NCBI RefSeq assembly: GCF_047511655.1
Contig: NC_133389.1
Location: 39,973,295 to 40,037,294 of the forward strand
DNA: 64,000 nt
From: Castor canadensis
Lineage: Eukaryota > Chordata > Mammalia > Rodentia > Castoridae
Reading direction: 5' to 3'
The translations under genes and the position numbers were made by a program. Of the stretch, positions 1-10,450 are shown piece by piece. The notes under the pieces are model-generated. The model ran no database searches. It was not told where the DNA came from and saw only the letters and a program-made list of their open reading frames with translations. How positions within the stretch are numbered: the first letter of the stretch is position 1; the number at the start of each line of letters is the position of its first letter.

Positions 1-20
1 ACTTGTATTCCTTTTATTTC

Positions 21-680
21 TTATTCTTGCCTAATTGCTCTGGCTAGGAATTCCAGTACTATGTAGAATAGGAGTGGGGATAGTGGGAACACTTGTTTCA
101 TTCCTGATTTTAGGGGGAATGGTTTCAGTTTTTCTCTATTAAGTATGATGTTAGCTGTAGGTTTGTCATATACAGCCTTTACAATGTTGAGATACTTTCC
201 TTCTATTCCTAGTTTTCTTAGAGCTTTTATCATGAAGTGGTGTTGGATCTTGTCGAAGGCTTTTTCTACATCTTTTGAGATGAGCAAATGGTTTTTGTCT
301 TTGCTTCTATTAATTTGCTGTGTTACATTTATAGATTTGTGTATGTTGAACCACCCCTGAATCCCTGGGATAAAGCCGACTTGGTCGTGGTGAATGATCT
401 TTCTGATGTGTTGTTGAATTCGGTTTGCCATTATTTTGTTGAGGATTTTTGCATTGATGTTCATTAAGGAGATTGGCCTATAGTTCTCCTTTTTGAATGT
501 GTCTTTGTCTGGTTTTGGGATGAGTGTAATACTGGCTTCATAGAATGAGTTAGGCAGTGTTCCTTCCCTTTCTATTTCATGGAACAGTTTAAGGAGGGTT
601 GGTATCAGTTCTTCTTTAAAGGTCTGATAGAATTCAGCAGAGAATCCATCAGGTCCTGGACTTTTCTTTTTTGGGAGATT
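21..680 (-). pseudogene. L1-A ORF2 reverse-transcriptase fragment (3' part)
   Basis: Minus-strand RT fingers and palm. The segment 21-464 (147 codons) contains [44 protein letters not shown] and [20 protein letters not shown], typical of L1 RT. Two damaged sites are visible: the usual ISIDAEKAFD reads [10 protein letters not shown], and [13 protein letters not shown] reads [13 protein letters not shown]. Sequence from 465 to about 680 continues the domain up to the nested insertion. The FADD catalytic box lies left of the window. Confidence 0.88.
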
Positions 681-684
681 CTTT

Positions 685-1155
685 TTTTTTTTAATTTCTT
701 TTATTCATATGTGCATACAATGTTTGGGTCATTTATCCCCCCTTCCCCCTGCTACCTCCCTTTCTCTCACTCCCTCCCTTTCCCCCCAACCCCCTCATTA
801 CCAGGTGGAAACTATTTTGCCCTTATCTCTAATTTTGTTGAAGAGAGAGTATATGCAATAATAGGAAAGACCAAGGGTTTTTGCTAGTTGAGATAAGGAT
901 AGCTATACAGAGATTTTACTAGCATTACTTTTCTGTACATATGTGTTACATTCTAAATTAATTCTTCTCAAACTAACCTTTGCTCTAGTTCCTGGTCCCC
1001 TTCTCCTATTGGCCTCTGTTGCTTTAAAGTTTCTGTTATAGTTCCTTTGCATTGAGGACATCAAATGCTACCTTGTTTTTTTCTTTTTTTGTGGGGGGTT
1101 TCTTGCATATCCTCATACCTCCCTTGTATGCTCTTGCCTCATCATGTGATCAAAG
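685..1155 (-). mobile_element. Nested 5'-truncated L1 tail inside L1-A
   Basis: About 470 bp of young L1 3'UTR, minus strand (poly-T first, then the TTCATATGTGCATACAATG consensus and a C-rich tract). It is flanked by a 17-bp perfect target-site duplication, tttttgggagattcttt, at 668-684 and 1156-1172. L1-B shows the uninterrupted host sequence. Same family as 20573-21040, 27336-27571 and 63551-64000. Confidence 0.9.
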
Positions 1156-1156
1156 T

Positions 1157-1778
1157 TTTTGGGAGATTCTTTATTGCTGCTTCAATTTCATTTTGTGTTA
1201 TACATCTATTCAAGTGATTAATATCCTCTTGGTTCAATTTTGGATGGTCATAAGTATCTAGAAATCTGTCCATTTCTTCAAGATTTTCATATTTATTAGA
1301 ATATGGGTTCTTAAAGTAGTCTCTGATGATTTCCTGTATTTCCATGGTGTTTGTTGTTATCTCCCCTTTTGCATTTCTGATTTTACTGATTAGGGTTATT
1401 TCTTTCCTCATTTTAGTCAGGTTTGACGAGGGTCTGCCAATCTTATTTATTTTTTCAAAGAACTAGCTTTTTGTTTCATTGATTCTTTGTATTTTTTTTT
1501 TTTTTTGGTATCTATTTCATTAATTTCGGCCCTTATTTTTATTATTTCTCTGCTTCTGCTTGATTTGGGTTTTGCTTGTTCTTATTTTTCTAGAAGTTTG
1601 AGATATAGCATTAGGTCATTGATTTGAGATCTTTTGTCCTTTTAATATATGTACTCATGGCCATAAACTTTCCTCTTAGGACTGCCTTTGCTGTGGACCA
1701 TAGGTTCTGATAGGTTGTGTTTTCATTTTCATTAACTTCTAGGAACCTTTTAATTTCCTCTTTTATTTCATCAATGAC
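1157..1778 (-). pseudogene. L1-A ORF2 linker / early RT fragment (5' part)
   Basis: Continuation of ORF2 on the other side of the nested L1 tail. The 1142-1411 frame gives KIRNAKGEITTNTMEIQEII and HPKLNQEDINHLNRCITQNE, the segment between endonuclease and RT seen intact in L1-B at 23483-23911. Frame is lost upstream of 1411 by stops and T-run indels. Confidence 0.83.
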
Positions 1779-2559
1779 TCATTCATCATTGAGCAATGTG
1801 TTGTTCAGCTTCCAGTTGTTTGCATGTTTTTCATTGTTGGTTTTGTTGTTGAGTTCTAGCTTTAATGCATTGTGAACAGATAGAATGTATGGGATTATTT
1901 CTATTTTCTTATATTTGCTGAGGCTTGCTTTGTGTCCTAAGATATGATCAATTTTGGAGAAGGTCCCATGGGCTGCTGAGATGAATGTATACTGTGCAGA
2001 AGATGGATGAAATATTCTGTAGACATCAGCTAGGTCCATTTGATCTATGGTGTGATTTAGTTCTAGAACTTCTTTATTGATTTTTTGTTTGGATGACTTA
2101 TCTATTGGTGATAGAAGGGTATTAAACTCTCCCTCTACCATTGTGTTGGAGTCTATATATGTTTTTAGGTCCTTCCGAGTATGTTTGATGAAATTGGGTG
2201 CATTGACATTGGGTGCATAAAGGTTGATAATTGTTATTTCCTTTTGGTTTATTCCCCCCCTTTTTTAGTATGGAGTGTCTTTCTTTATCTCATTTGATCA
2301 ATGTAAATTTGAAGTCTACTTTATCTGAGATAAGTATTGCTACTCCTGTCTGTTTTCAGGGGCCTTTGGCTTGGTAAATCTTCCATCCTTTCACTCTAAG
2401 CCAGTGCTTGTTTCTGTCAATGAGATGAGTCTCCTGTAAGCAACAGATTGTTGGATCTTCCTTTTTAATCCAGTTTGCCAAATGGTGTCTTTTGATGGGG
2501 GAGTTAAGTCCATTAACATTCAGTGTTAGTATTGATAGGTATGTGGTGATTCCTGTCAT
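1779..2559 (-). pseudogene. L1-A ORF2 endonuclease domain remnant
   Basis: The N-terminus of ORF2p reads in 2356-2559 (67 codons, starting MTGITTYLSILTLNVNGLNS) and stops after YQAKGP. The second half of the APE-type endonuclease reads in 1779-2141 in a different frame. Compared with active L1 endonuclease, Asn14 and Glu43 (QETH) are present and the FNT asparagine and the IDHILGHK aspartate are kept. However, the GDFNT motif reads GEFNT and the C-terminal SDH catalytic motif reads SVH, losing an essential aspartate. The gap 2142-2355 is the same domain with frame disruption. Its role in the intact element is nicking target DNA at TTTT/A. Confidence 0.87.
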
Positions 2560-3683
2560 TTAGTTGTTTTTGTTGTTTAAGGGTTTGATTGTGTGCAGCT
2601 GAATCAATGTTACTCTCTTCTTTTTCTGTGGTTTGGTACTGTCTGTCCTTTCATGGTTTTGTTTGCTTTCATTTTCTGTGTGCAGGATTCTTTGAATAAT
2701 CTTTTGTAGTTTTGGCTTGATGGTCATATATTGTTTTAGCTTCTGCTTATCATGGAAGACTTTTTGTTCCATCTGTTTTGAATGATCTTTTTCTGGGTAG
2801 AGTATCCTAGGGTTGAAGTTATTTTCATTCAGTGCCTGGAATACTTCACTCCATGCTCTTCTTGCTTTTAAGGTTTTTGTTGAGAAATCTGCTGTGATTT
2901 TGATGGGTTTACCTTTGCATGTTATTTGTTTTTTCTCTGTGATAGCCTGAAATATTCTTTCTCTATTCTCTGTGCTTGTTGTTTTAATGTTAATATGTTG
3001 TAGGGTGGTTCTATTTTGGTCAAGTCTGTTTGGTGTCCTAGAGGCTTCCTGTACCTGAATGGGCATAGTTTTCTCTAGATTTGGGAAATTTTCTGTTATT
3101 ATTTTGTTGAATATATTACAAATTTCTTTTGCTTGTACCTCTTCTCCTTCTTCAATGCCCATGACTCTCAGATGGATCTTTTGTTGGAGTTGGTGAGTTC
3201 TTGCATATTCTTGAGTTGTTTTACTCAGTTTTTCCCTAAATTTCCATTTCATCTTCAAGTTCTGAGATTGTGTTCTGCTTGTTCTTGTCTGCAGAGCAAG
3301 CATTGTGTTTTGTATTTCTATTTCATTCCATTGTGTTTTGTATTTCTATTTCATTCTTTTTTCTGAGGTTTTTCCATATCATGGGTGGTTTCCTCTTTAA
3401 TGTTGTCTATTTTTGTCCTGAGCTCATTTATCCATTTATTCATTGTGTTCTCTGTTTCACTTTGGTGTTTATACAGTGCTTCTATGGTTTCCTTTATTTC
3501 TTCTTTTGCTTTTTCAAATTCTCTATTTTTGTTGTCTTGGAATTTCTTGAGTGTCTCCTGTACATTTTGGTTGACCCTATCCAGTATCATCTCTATAAAA
3601 TTCTCATTGAGTACCTGTAGTATGTCTTCTTTTAAATTATTCTTGTGGGCTTCGTTGGGTTCTTTGGCATAGTTTATCTTCAT
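2560..3683 (-). pseudogene. L1-A ORF1 remnant (RNA-binding protein), frameshifted
   Basis: Two minus-strand segments in different frames. The N-terminal piece (3351-3683, 110 codons) is charged and heptad-like (QETLKKFQDNKNREFEKAKE), the ORF1p coiled-coil trimerisation region. The second (2560-3303, 247 codons) carries the RRM and C-terminal domain, with family landmarks RVMGIEEGEE, RTPNRLDQNRT, KGKPIKITADFST and PRILYPEKD. ORF1p is the nucleic-acid chaperone that coats L1 RNA. The break coincides with a perfect 28-bp tandem duplication at 3301-3328/3329-3356. That duplication shifts the frame by one, whereas the two pieces are offset by two, and the stop at 3351-3353 is present in either repeat copy, so at least one further lesion exists. 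The product is non-functional as a single protein. Confidence 0.88.
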
Positions 3684-4030
3684 TTTCTTGGAGTCTGGAT
3701 CTGAGTATCTGTTTTCTTCATTCCCCTCTGTTTCCTGTTCTAATTTTTGCTGTGGGGAAACTGGTTTCCCTGTTTTTTCTGTCTTCCCGTCATTGTCTTT
3801 GGTGTTGTTACTGTCCCTGTACTGTGTGCAATTAAGTATTTAATTGGCAGCGTGGGGGCCCTCCTGTTTTCTCAGCGTAATGTGGCATGGAGAAGCTTTG
3901 TACAGGCTGGGGGCTCAGGGTGTGGAAGCCCTGATTCTTTTTTATGCTTTTTTTCTGCCAAGTGTGGCTCCAGCATCTCAGCAAAATTTTTGATTTATGG
4001 AGCTCATGCTATCTGCTTCTGCATTCTAGT

Positions 4031-4041
4031 AGCCATCTTGG
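4031..4041 (-). promoter_or_regulatory. YY1-type motif at L1-A 5' end
   Basis: The sense strand of the element reads TCCAAGATGGCTA here. L1 promoters of several mammals begin with a CAAGATGGC YY1 site that sets the transcription start. Its position at the extreme 5' end of the recognisable 5'UTR supports a full-length 5' end. Confidence 0.6.
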
Positions 4042-4060
4042 ATCCAACCCATTTTTCCTT

Positions 4061-5330
4061 CCTTGTCCACGATATTGCTTCTTATTTTTAATTCTGTCAT
4101 GGATTGTAAGAGAAAAGGGCTGCTTTTAAATTTATAGCTAGGTCTTAAAATGGTTTTTGAAAAAAGGGATAAGTTTCCAGATCTCCTGGTTTAGGGTTAT
4201 TGAACCATCTCAAAAACCTTGGAGAAAAGGACGTATAGTGTGTGAATCCAAAATGCTCATCACACTTGTATTATTAGTACTGCTAATCATAATTCTATTA
4301 GTGATGAGCTATACTTAACTTGCTCATCTTCTAACTTGGACATGTACTAGTAAAACGTATGCAATGCCTTCCATTTTGGGGAGACAACATGATATTGTGG
4401 GAAAAACATGGATTTTGAATCAAACAAATGTGAATTTGGATTGAGGCTCTGTCTCTAATTAACACTGTATTATGGGTAAATTATGGCCATCAGTTATTGT
4501 TTTATTTTTTATTACATATCTCAAATTCACAGAGAATTATATACTAGAAACATCTATTCACTCACCATTTAGCTTTGTCCAGTCTTACCATTTTGCCATA
4601 TTAATACCAGATCTCTTTTTTTTGGTCGGGGATTAAAATATTGCTATGATTTGGAGTTTCTTCAACTCTGAAAGGGGGTGTAGTTCATATGGTGAGTCCT
4701 TAAAAACTAGTTTCTTCCCTTCTTATGTAGCACATCATGAAGAAGCCATTTTAATGACCTTTCATATCTTATATGAAATTCTAAATCTTAAAGAATACAA
4801 TTTTGATAACAAAAAAAGCAACATACTTTTGCTATTATCAAGGGATTACCCTAACTTGATTTCATTATAATAAAAATAAATATGATTTTTCTACCATTGA
4901 TTTAGGAACAGAAGCCAAAATATAACATTTCCTGAAACTGAGTTTTTTAAATGTTAAATTTTGACAAACATTTGAAATTTCAAGCACCAACTGGTTCCTC
5001 AATAAATGTATTTTGAAAATAATATTTTCTAGTCACTTTACTGAGTGACTGTAAAAAAAATTTAAGAGGTACTTTTCCTGGTACAAAGGGTTGAAAAACG
5101 TTCTAAGTGAGTTTTCCAGATGGTGAGATGGGAATTATTTCTTTTGGTAGCTGCTGTAGCAACGGCCCTACAAATGAGTTATTGTCTGGGCAAATGAGGA
5201 AAGCATGCCCCAGCTGTGGAGAGGGTGGCACATTAAGGAGGCCAGGATTAAAGAAACCTAGAAGAATTGCTGCTGAGAAGATGCCATGGCCACCTGAAGA
5301 TAGCTGAGCAGCACAGGCTTACTATTCCTT
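4061..5330. other. Unique AT-rich intergenic stretch
   Basis: No gene or clear repeat seen. Two reading frames of 66-74 codons (4646-4870, 5107-5307) have no recognisable family or splice context. Confidence 0.6.
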
Positions 5331-5334
5331 TGCT

Positions 5335-5780
5335 TTATATTTATTAAGCACCTACAAAGTGCCTGGCACTATTCTGTACACTTGGTTTGTAGGAATAAAC
5401 CAACAATTAAAGATTGCTTCTGTCATGCACCTTGCTTTAAGGATGAAGAGATACTAAGTGAAAGAAATAAGTGATCTACAGTGTGTTAGAAAGTAGTAAG
5501 TGCCATGGAGAAAAGAAAAGAAGGGAAAGGGGTTAGAAAGTGCTGCTTGGAGTAAAGTTTACAATGGTTATAAATTGAGTTATACATTCATTGATTCAAC
5601 AAACATTTCATTTCATCAGTGTTGTAAGACATGGTCCAGGATCTGAAGTTACCTGAAGTCTAATGGGGCAGCCTAAGTCTGGTGGGATATGACTAAGGTG
5701 TCATTGGAAGACAGGAGAGGAGACACTTCTTTAGTGGTCAGGGAAGGGCTCTAAGCAGAGGAGATAGTGCTGAGTGCTGA
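5335..5780 (+). repeat. Ancient interspersed repeat (L2/MIR class, unresolved)
   Basis: TTTATTAAGCACCTACAAAG followed by a GTGCCTGGCACT block, then 'ataagtg...gccatggagaaaa' and 'gtggtcagggaagggctct', match the layout of a common old mammalian repeat. Diverged; family and ends uncertain. Confidence 0.4.
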
Positions 5781-7835
5781 CTGAGTTGGAATCTACAGGA
5801 CAGGTCTGCAAGTTGAGACCCAGTGGGATGTGGAATCATCCATAGGTCCTGGTTCCTACTTGGCCAGCTGGGAGGAGGAGTCCTGCATGTGGAGTCAGGA
5901 AATGCAGAGGAAGCATAGAGGTTTGAGGAATGCTGAAAAGCTGGGTTTGATGCTTAAAGGAGTCTGGGGGCAGTCAGATGGATGAGCTCTAGGTCTGACC
6001 AAAAGAGGTCCCGGGGTGCAGTGGTAGATTCCTGGGTATATTGTCCAGAGAACAGCATGCTCTCTTCTCAGAGCCCTTTCTTGTTTTTTAGAAGCAGAAA
6101 GTGTTTCATAACTTGCCTCTCTTTTACATGGGATAACTCCCTGCTCTTTTTCCCTTCCAGTGGCCTCACACCCAGGCTTTAAGATAAGTCTTTGGGGGAA
6201 ATTAAGGAACCTTTATTTAAGTGCTCTGGCAGGTCAACCTTGCTGCCAGTTGTACTCAAAACCTCAGCATTCAGTTATGTAACTGATCAGTTCTCTTGGT
6301 TGTAAGACCTAGCCTACCATAGTTTAATAACCAGACCATTATTTTCCTAGGTTCTAATTTTCATCCTGATACCCTGCCCTAAACTTATACTCCCTTGAGA
6401 CTAGATTTCTGCTCTGGTCTTGATAAGTCAGGCCCATTTGCTCATGAGCCCCTGCTGAGTCCTGGGAACCAAAGGCACCTTGCCAAGTGCTGAAGTAAAA
6501 AAATGAACAAACATACTCCCTGCCTTCCTGTAGTATATATTAATTTAATAGGAGGGCTAGTCTACAAACAATCCTTCTAAATGATTTGATGCAACAGCAA
6601 CAGGATGCTTAGTTCCTAGAGGAAGTATGAGCCTCCCAACAACATGGATACCAAAATCCAATCCCAGCCTCAAAGCCACCTGCTACCTGTTATAAAATTT
6701 CCCTTCTGGTGACAGCTCATCTGCCCACCTGTATTCTCCAGTCTGCCTTTACTGACCCATTAGTGGCTTTAAGCATTCTTTCTGGAGTTTAGATTACAGT
6801 ATTTTTGCCAGTTTAACTTTACTGCTTTTCTCCACTATACACTTAAACTGTACACACGCCTTTCTCTCATCTCTCTCCTCTCCTGTCCCACTTCAACCTC
6901 ATCTGTAACACACCAGATTCCTAGTCCCTATTCTGAACATGGAAAATTAACACCCATAAATACTGAGTTTAAAATATATATCAGCATTTGAGTCTATTCA
7001 AATATACCCAATTACTCAGGACTGATGCAGGGCTTTTCCATTACAGTCCCTGATATGGTCACATATTTTAAAAAAATGATGAGGACTCTCCATGTTCCAT
7101 AAGCACTGTATGGTGATTTTGAAACACATATACAAATCCTGCCAAAGGTGGACTCTGATCCCCCCTCCTCTTTGAATGGACTACCCATTGTCATTGTTGC
7201 AACGTCACACTGTGTGACTTAAAAGGCTAGGTTAGAAAAGGTCACACAGCTCCTGAATAGCTGTCTTTTGGATGAGCCACCATGTTGGGAGGAAGCCCAA
7301 TCCACATGGAGAAGCTTTGAACTGTGACTCCAGTCCAACCAAGGTCTCAGCCAATAACTAACTTTGGCCATCAGACTTGTGAACCAGTGAGCCTTCAGAT
7401 GATTCTAGCTCCCAGACTGTGGGCCATCCCAAATGGTTCTGAGTAAAGCAGACATGAGCCTTTCTGGCCAAGTTCTGCCTAAATTGCATTTAAGTTAGTA
7501 GCCTGAAAAGTGCCCTTTGATGCAGCAACATTTAACAAACAAACTTATTATCTATTAACAACTGTTAGAAGTTGTTTATAAGATATTGGAACCTTGGTTT
7601 TGCGTAAGGAAGGCAAAGAAAGGAAGTCTCTCCTACTTGGACTGGAATTGGTTGGTGTTCTCTGAATCAGATCCATGAATAACAATCTTTTGATGAACTC
7701 TAAATCTTTCCTACCCTTTTGTAGGACTGACATGTTTGTTAGTCATGCCTAGTTGTAAAAGGGATATAATATCACTAAAGTTGAGCAGAAAGAGGTAGTT
7801 CTGAAATTTCTTACATTTAAAAAAAATGGGTTTTA
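5781..7835. other. Intergenic, no supported feature
   Basis: Mixed unique sequence. Small open frames (5982-6182, 7012-7194, 7548-7733) show no motif, splice site or family resemblance. Confidence 0.6.
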
Positions 7836-7840
7836 TTTAA

Positions 7841-7995
7841 GCCTGGCATGGTAATTCACACTTCTTATCCAAGCCCCCTGGAGGCTGAGGCAGGAGGACC
7901 ACAAGTTTGAGGCCAGCCTGAGCTACACAGAATTCAAGGCAAGACTGCACAACTTAAGTGTGACCCTGTCTCAAAAGAGCAAACCAAACCAAATC
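7841..7995 (+). repeat. B1 SINE
   Basis: Begins GCCTGGCATGGTAATTCACA, contains GAGGCTGAGGCAGGAGGACC and GAGGCCAGCCTGAGCTACAC, and ends in CTGTCTCAAAA plus an A-rich CAAACC tail. 7SL-derived B1 monomer, RNA polymerase III type. Confidence 0.88.
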
Positions 7996-7996
7996 C

Positions 7997-8385
7997 CTGG
8001 TTTATTTCATATAATTGACATACATGAAATTGTACATGTTTAAAGTAAGCGCAGATGGTGCCATGTTTTGACGTATATATACATTGGTGAAACCATCACC
8101 ACAATTAAGGTAATGAAGACAGCCATCACCCCCCACCCCTGCAAAGTTTCCTTTTGCTCCATTGCACTCCGTCCCTCTTGACCCTCACCCTTTCAACTGC
8201 CCCCAACTCAGCAACCATGCCGACCTTCTTTCTGTCACTATGGATTAGTTTGTATTTTTTAGGGTTTCATACAAATAGAATCATACACTGTATTTTTTTG
8301 GTATTTTTTCCATTCAGCATAATTATTTTAAGGTTTCTCCTAATTGTTATATATATCATTAGTTCATTCCTTTTACTGTTTTATT
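7997..8385 (-). mobile_element. Old mammalian L1 3'-end fragment
   Basis: The stretch with 'gtgaaaccatcaccacaatt', 'ctgtcactatggattagttt' and 'agttcattccttt' matches the antisense of a well-known old mammalian L1 3' end. Diverged, with no coding capacity left. Confidence 0.6.
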
Positions 8386-8789
8386 TTTAAAATTTAAATT
8401 ACCATATGTTAACTCTACAGAGGGATTTCATTGTCGTACTTTCATTCATGCACATAATGTACTTTGAATTCTCCTCTATCACCCTACTTATCCCTCTTGC
8501 CTCTTTTAAAGCAGTTGTCAGCAGATTTCATTATTCTGTTTCCATACATACAAATGAACTGCTTCGATCATATTCAACCCTCCCCCGCCTTTACCCTCTC
8601 CTTTTGTCCTTCCTCCTCCTACTGGTTCCCACCCTCAAACAGTCCCTCACTTTTACACTCAGATCATTCTTTTTTCTTTCTTTCTATACTTTTGTTTTGG
8701 GTCTAGATTCTGTATATGAGAAAGGACATGCCATGTTTGCCTTTCTCAGTCCAGCTTTTTATGTTTAATGTGATGACTCTCAGTTCCAT

Positions 8790-8993
8790 TCATTTTCTTG
8801 CAAATGGCATAATTTCTCTCTGCTTTATGGCTGAATAATATTTCTTTGTGCATATGTACCACATTTTCTTTATCCATTCGTCAGTTGATGGGCACCTAAG
8901 CTGGTTCCACACTTTGGTGGTTATGAAGAGTACTGCTATAAACGTGGGCATGTAGTTATCTTTATTGTATGCTGACTTCAGATATACGACCAA
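8790..8993 (-). pseudogene. L1-C ORF2 C-terminal fragment
   Basis: Sixty-seven codons including MPTFIAVLFITTKVWNQLRC, PSTDEWIKKMWYICTKKYYS and AIKQREIMPFA. This is the conserved Cys-rich C-terminal part of L1 ORF2p (compare CPTINEWIKKMWYLYTMEYY in L1-B). Diverged and truncated upstream by stops. Confidence 0.85.
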
Positions 8994-9481
8994 CAGTGGT
9001 AAATCAGAACCATATGGTGGTTTTATTTACAGGATTTTTTTTTGAGGAATCTCCATACTGATTTCCACAGCAGCCGCACTAGTTTACTTTCTTACCAACA
9101 GTGTATAGGGTTCCTTTTGTCTACATCCTCACTAGTATTTATTGTTGCTTGTTTTCTTGATGACAGCCATTCTGACTGGGGTAAGATGGAATCTCAGGTA
9201 GTTTTGATGTGAATTTCCTTTATGACTAAGGATGTTGAACATTTCTTCATGTATTTATTGGGCATTAGTATTTCTTCTTTTGAGAACTGTCTGTTGAATT
9301 CATTTGCCCACTTATTAATTGGATTATTTGTCCTTTTGTTGTTTAATTTTTTGAATGGTATATATTCTGGATACTAATCTTTATCCAATGAATGGCTGGC
9401 AAAGATTTTCTTCCATTTTATATGTTGTCTTTTGATTCTGATAATTATTTCCTTTGCTGTATAGAAGGTTTTTTGGGTGGT

Positions 9482-9818
9482 ATTGATATTTAAACTTAGG
9501 GCCTTATGCTTTCTAGGCTGGTACTCTACTATTTGAACCATGTCCCCCTTCTCTTAGCTCTTTTCTTTCTTTTTTAGTTATCTTATAAATAGGGTCTAGG
9601 TTTCTGCATTTTTGTCTAAGGCTGGCCGTGGACTACAGTCCTCCTACCTGTGCCTCTTGGTTAACTGGGATCATAGGCACATACCACCATGCCCAGCTTA
9701 TTGGTTGAGAAGGGCTTCTCACTAACTTTTTTATTCTGGTTGGCCTCAAACTGTGATCCCCCCCAATTTCTACTTCCCTGAGTAGCTGGGATTATAGGCA
9801 AGGAACACCATATCCAGT
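9482..9818 (-). repeat. B1-B1-ID SINE trimer
   Basis: Reading the plus strand: reversed ID (about 9482-9550, 'gggccttatgctttctaggc'), reversed B1 (about 9551-9700) and a second reversed B1 (about 9701-9818, ending 'agtagctgggattataggca'). Same three-part order as 35647-35963 and the interrupted copy at 20368-20572/23909-24045. Confidence 0.75.
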
Positions 9819-10370
9819 ATTCTTTGTCAGATATAGCTACTCCCGCTTGCTTTGAGGCTTCATTTGCTTGGAAAATCTTTCACTCTAGTCCTATGTTTGC
9901 TTTGCCTGTGAGAGTCATTTGTAGGCAAAAAATGATGGGGTCTTCTTTTTTAATACAATCTGGCAGTCTGCCATTTCACCAGAGAATGGAGACCATTAAC
10001 ATTCAGAATTACTACTGGGAAGATATGTAGTGATTCTTGCCATTTTATTGGTTTTGAGGTACTTAATTCTCCCTTACTCTTCATTTGCTTATCTACCTAT
10101 TTAGTGAGGTTTATTTTTTTCTCATATTTTTTATGGTTGCTTTTATCTTCCTCTTCTGTGAGTAGGATTTCATTAAGTGCCTTCAGCAGCAATGGTTTGG
10201 TGGTCATTATACCTTTAGTTTTTGTGTATCATGGAAGGATTTTTATTTCCCTTTATATTAGGGAGGATAGCTCTACTGAATACTGTAATCTAGGTTGGCA
10301 GTGACTTTCTTTCTGGTCTTGAAATACATAATTATCTATGCCCGTCTTTAATTTAAAATTTTTTGTTGAG

Positions 10371-10450
10371 GGCTGGGGTGTGGCTCAAGTGGAAGGACAT
10401 TGGCTTAGCAAGCATGAGGCCTTGAGTTCAAACCTCAGTACCAACGCACT
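10371..10450 (+). repeat. ID SINE (tRNA-derived)
   Basis: GGCTGGGGTGTGGCTCAAGT through GCCTTGAGTTCAAACCTCAG and GTACC. Flanked by imperfect target-site duplications (ttttttgttgag at 10359-10370; tttttctgttgag at 10451-10463). Contains tRNA-like A and B box regions. Confidence 0.9.

Larger units (their letters stand above)
1..4060 (-). mobile_element. L1-A: LINE-1 with 5' end present, 3' end beyond window
   Basis: A minus-strand LINE-1. From high to low coordinates it shows a 5'UTR (about 3690-4060), an ORF1 remnant (2560-3683), ORF2 endonuclease region (about 1779-2559), and reverse-transcriptase region running off the left edge. The 5' end carries CCAAGATGGC (YY1-type) on the element's sense strand at about 4031-4041. 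Both ORFs are broken by stops and frameshifts, and another L1 tail is inserted at 685-1155. It belongs to the same family as L1-B (20573-23908), to which it aligns closely over 1-680 and 1157-1620. Its ORF2 C-terminus and 3' tail lie outside the window. Confidence 0.92.

Noticed and set aside
579-887. 102-codon plus-strand frame with a proline-rich end
   Set aside because: Spans L1-A ORF2 antisense and the nested L1 tail; not a gene.
8154-8768. Hydrophobic plus-strand frames resembling membrane proteins
   Set aside because: They translate the antisense of old L1 3'UTRs; pyrimidine-rich DNA mimics transmembrane segments.
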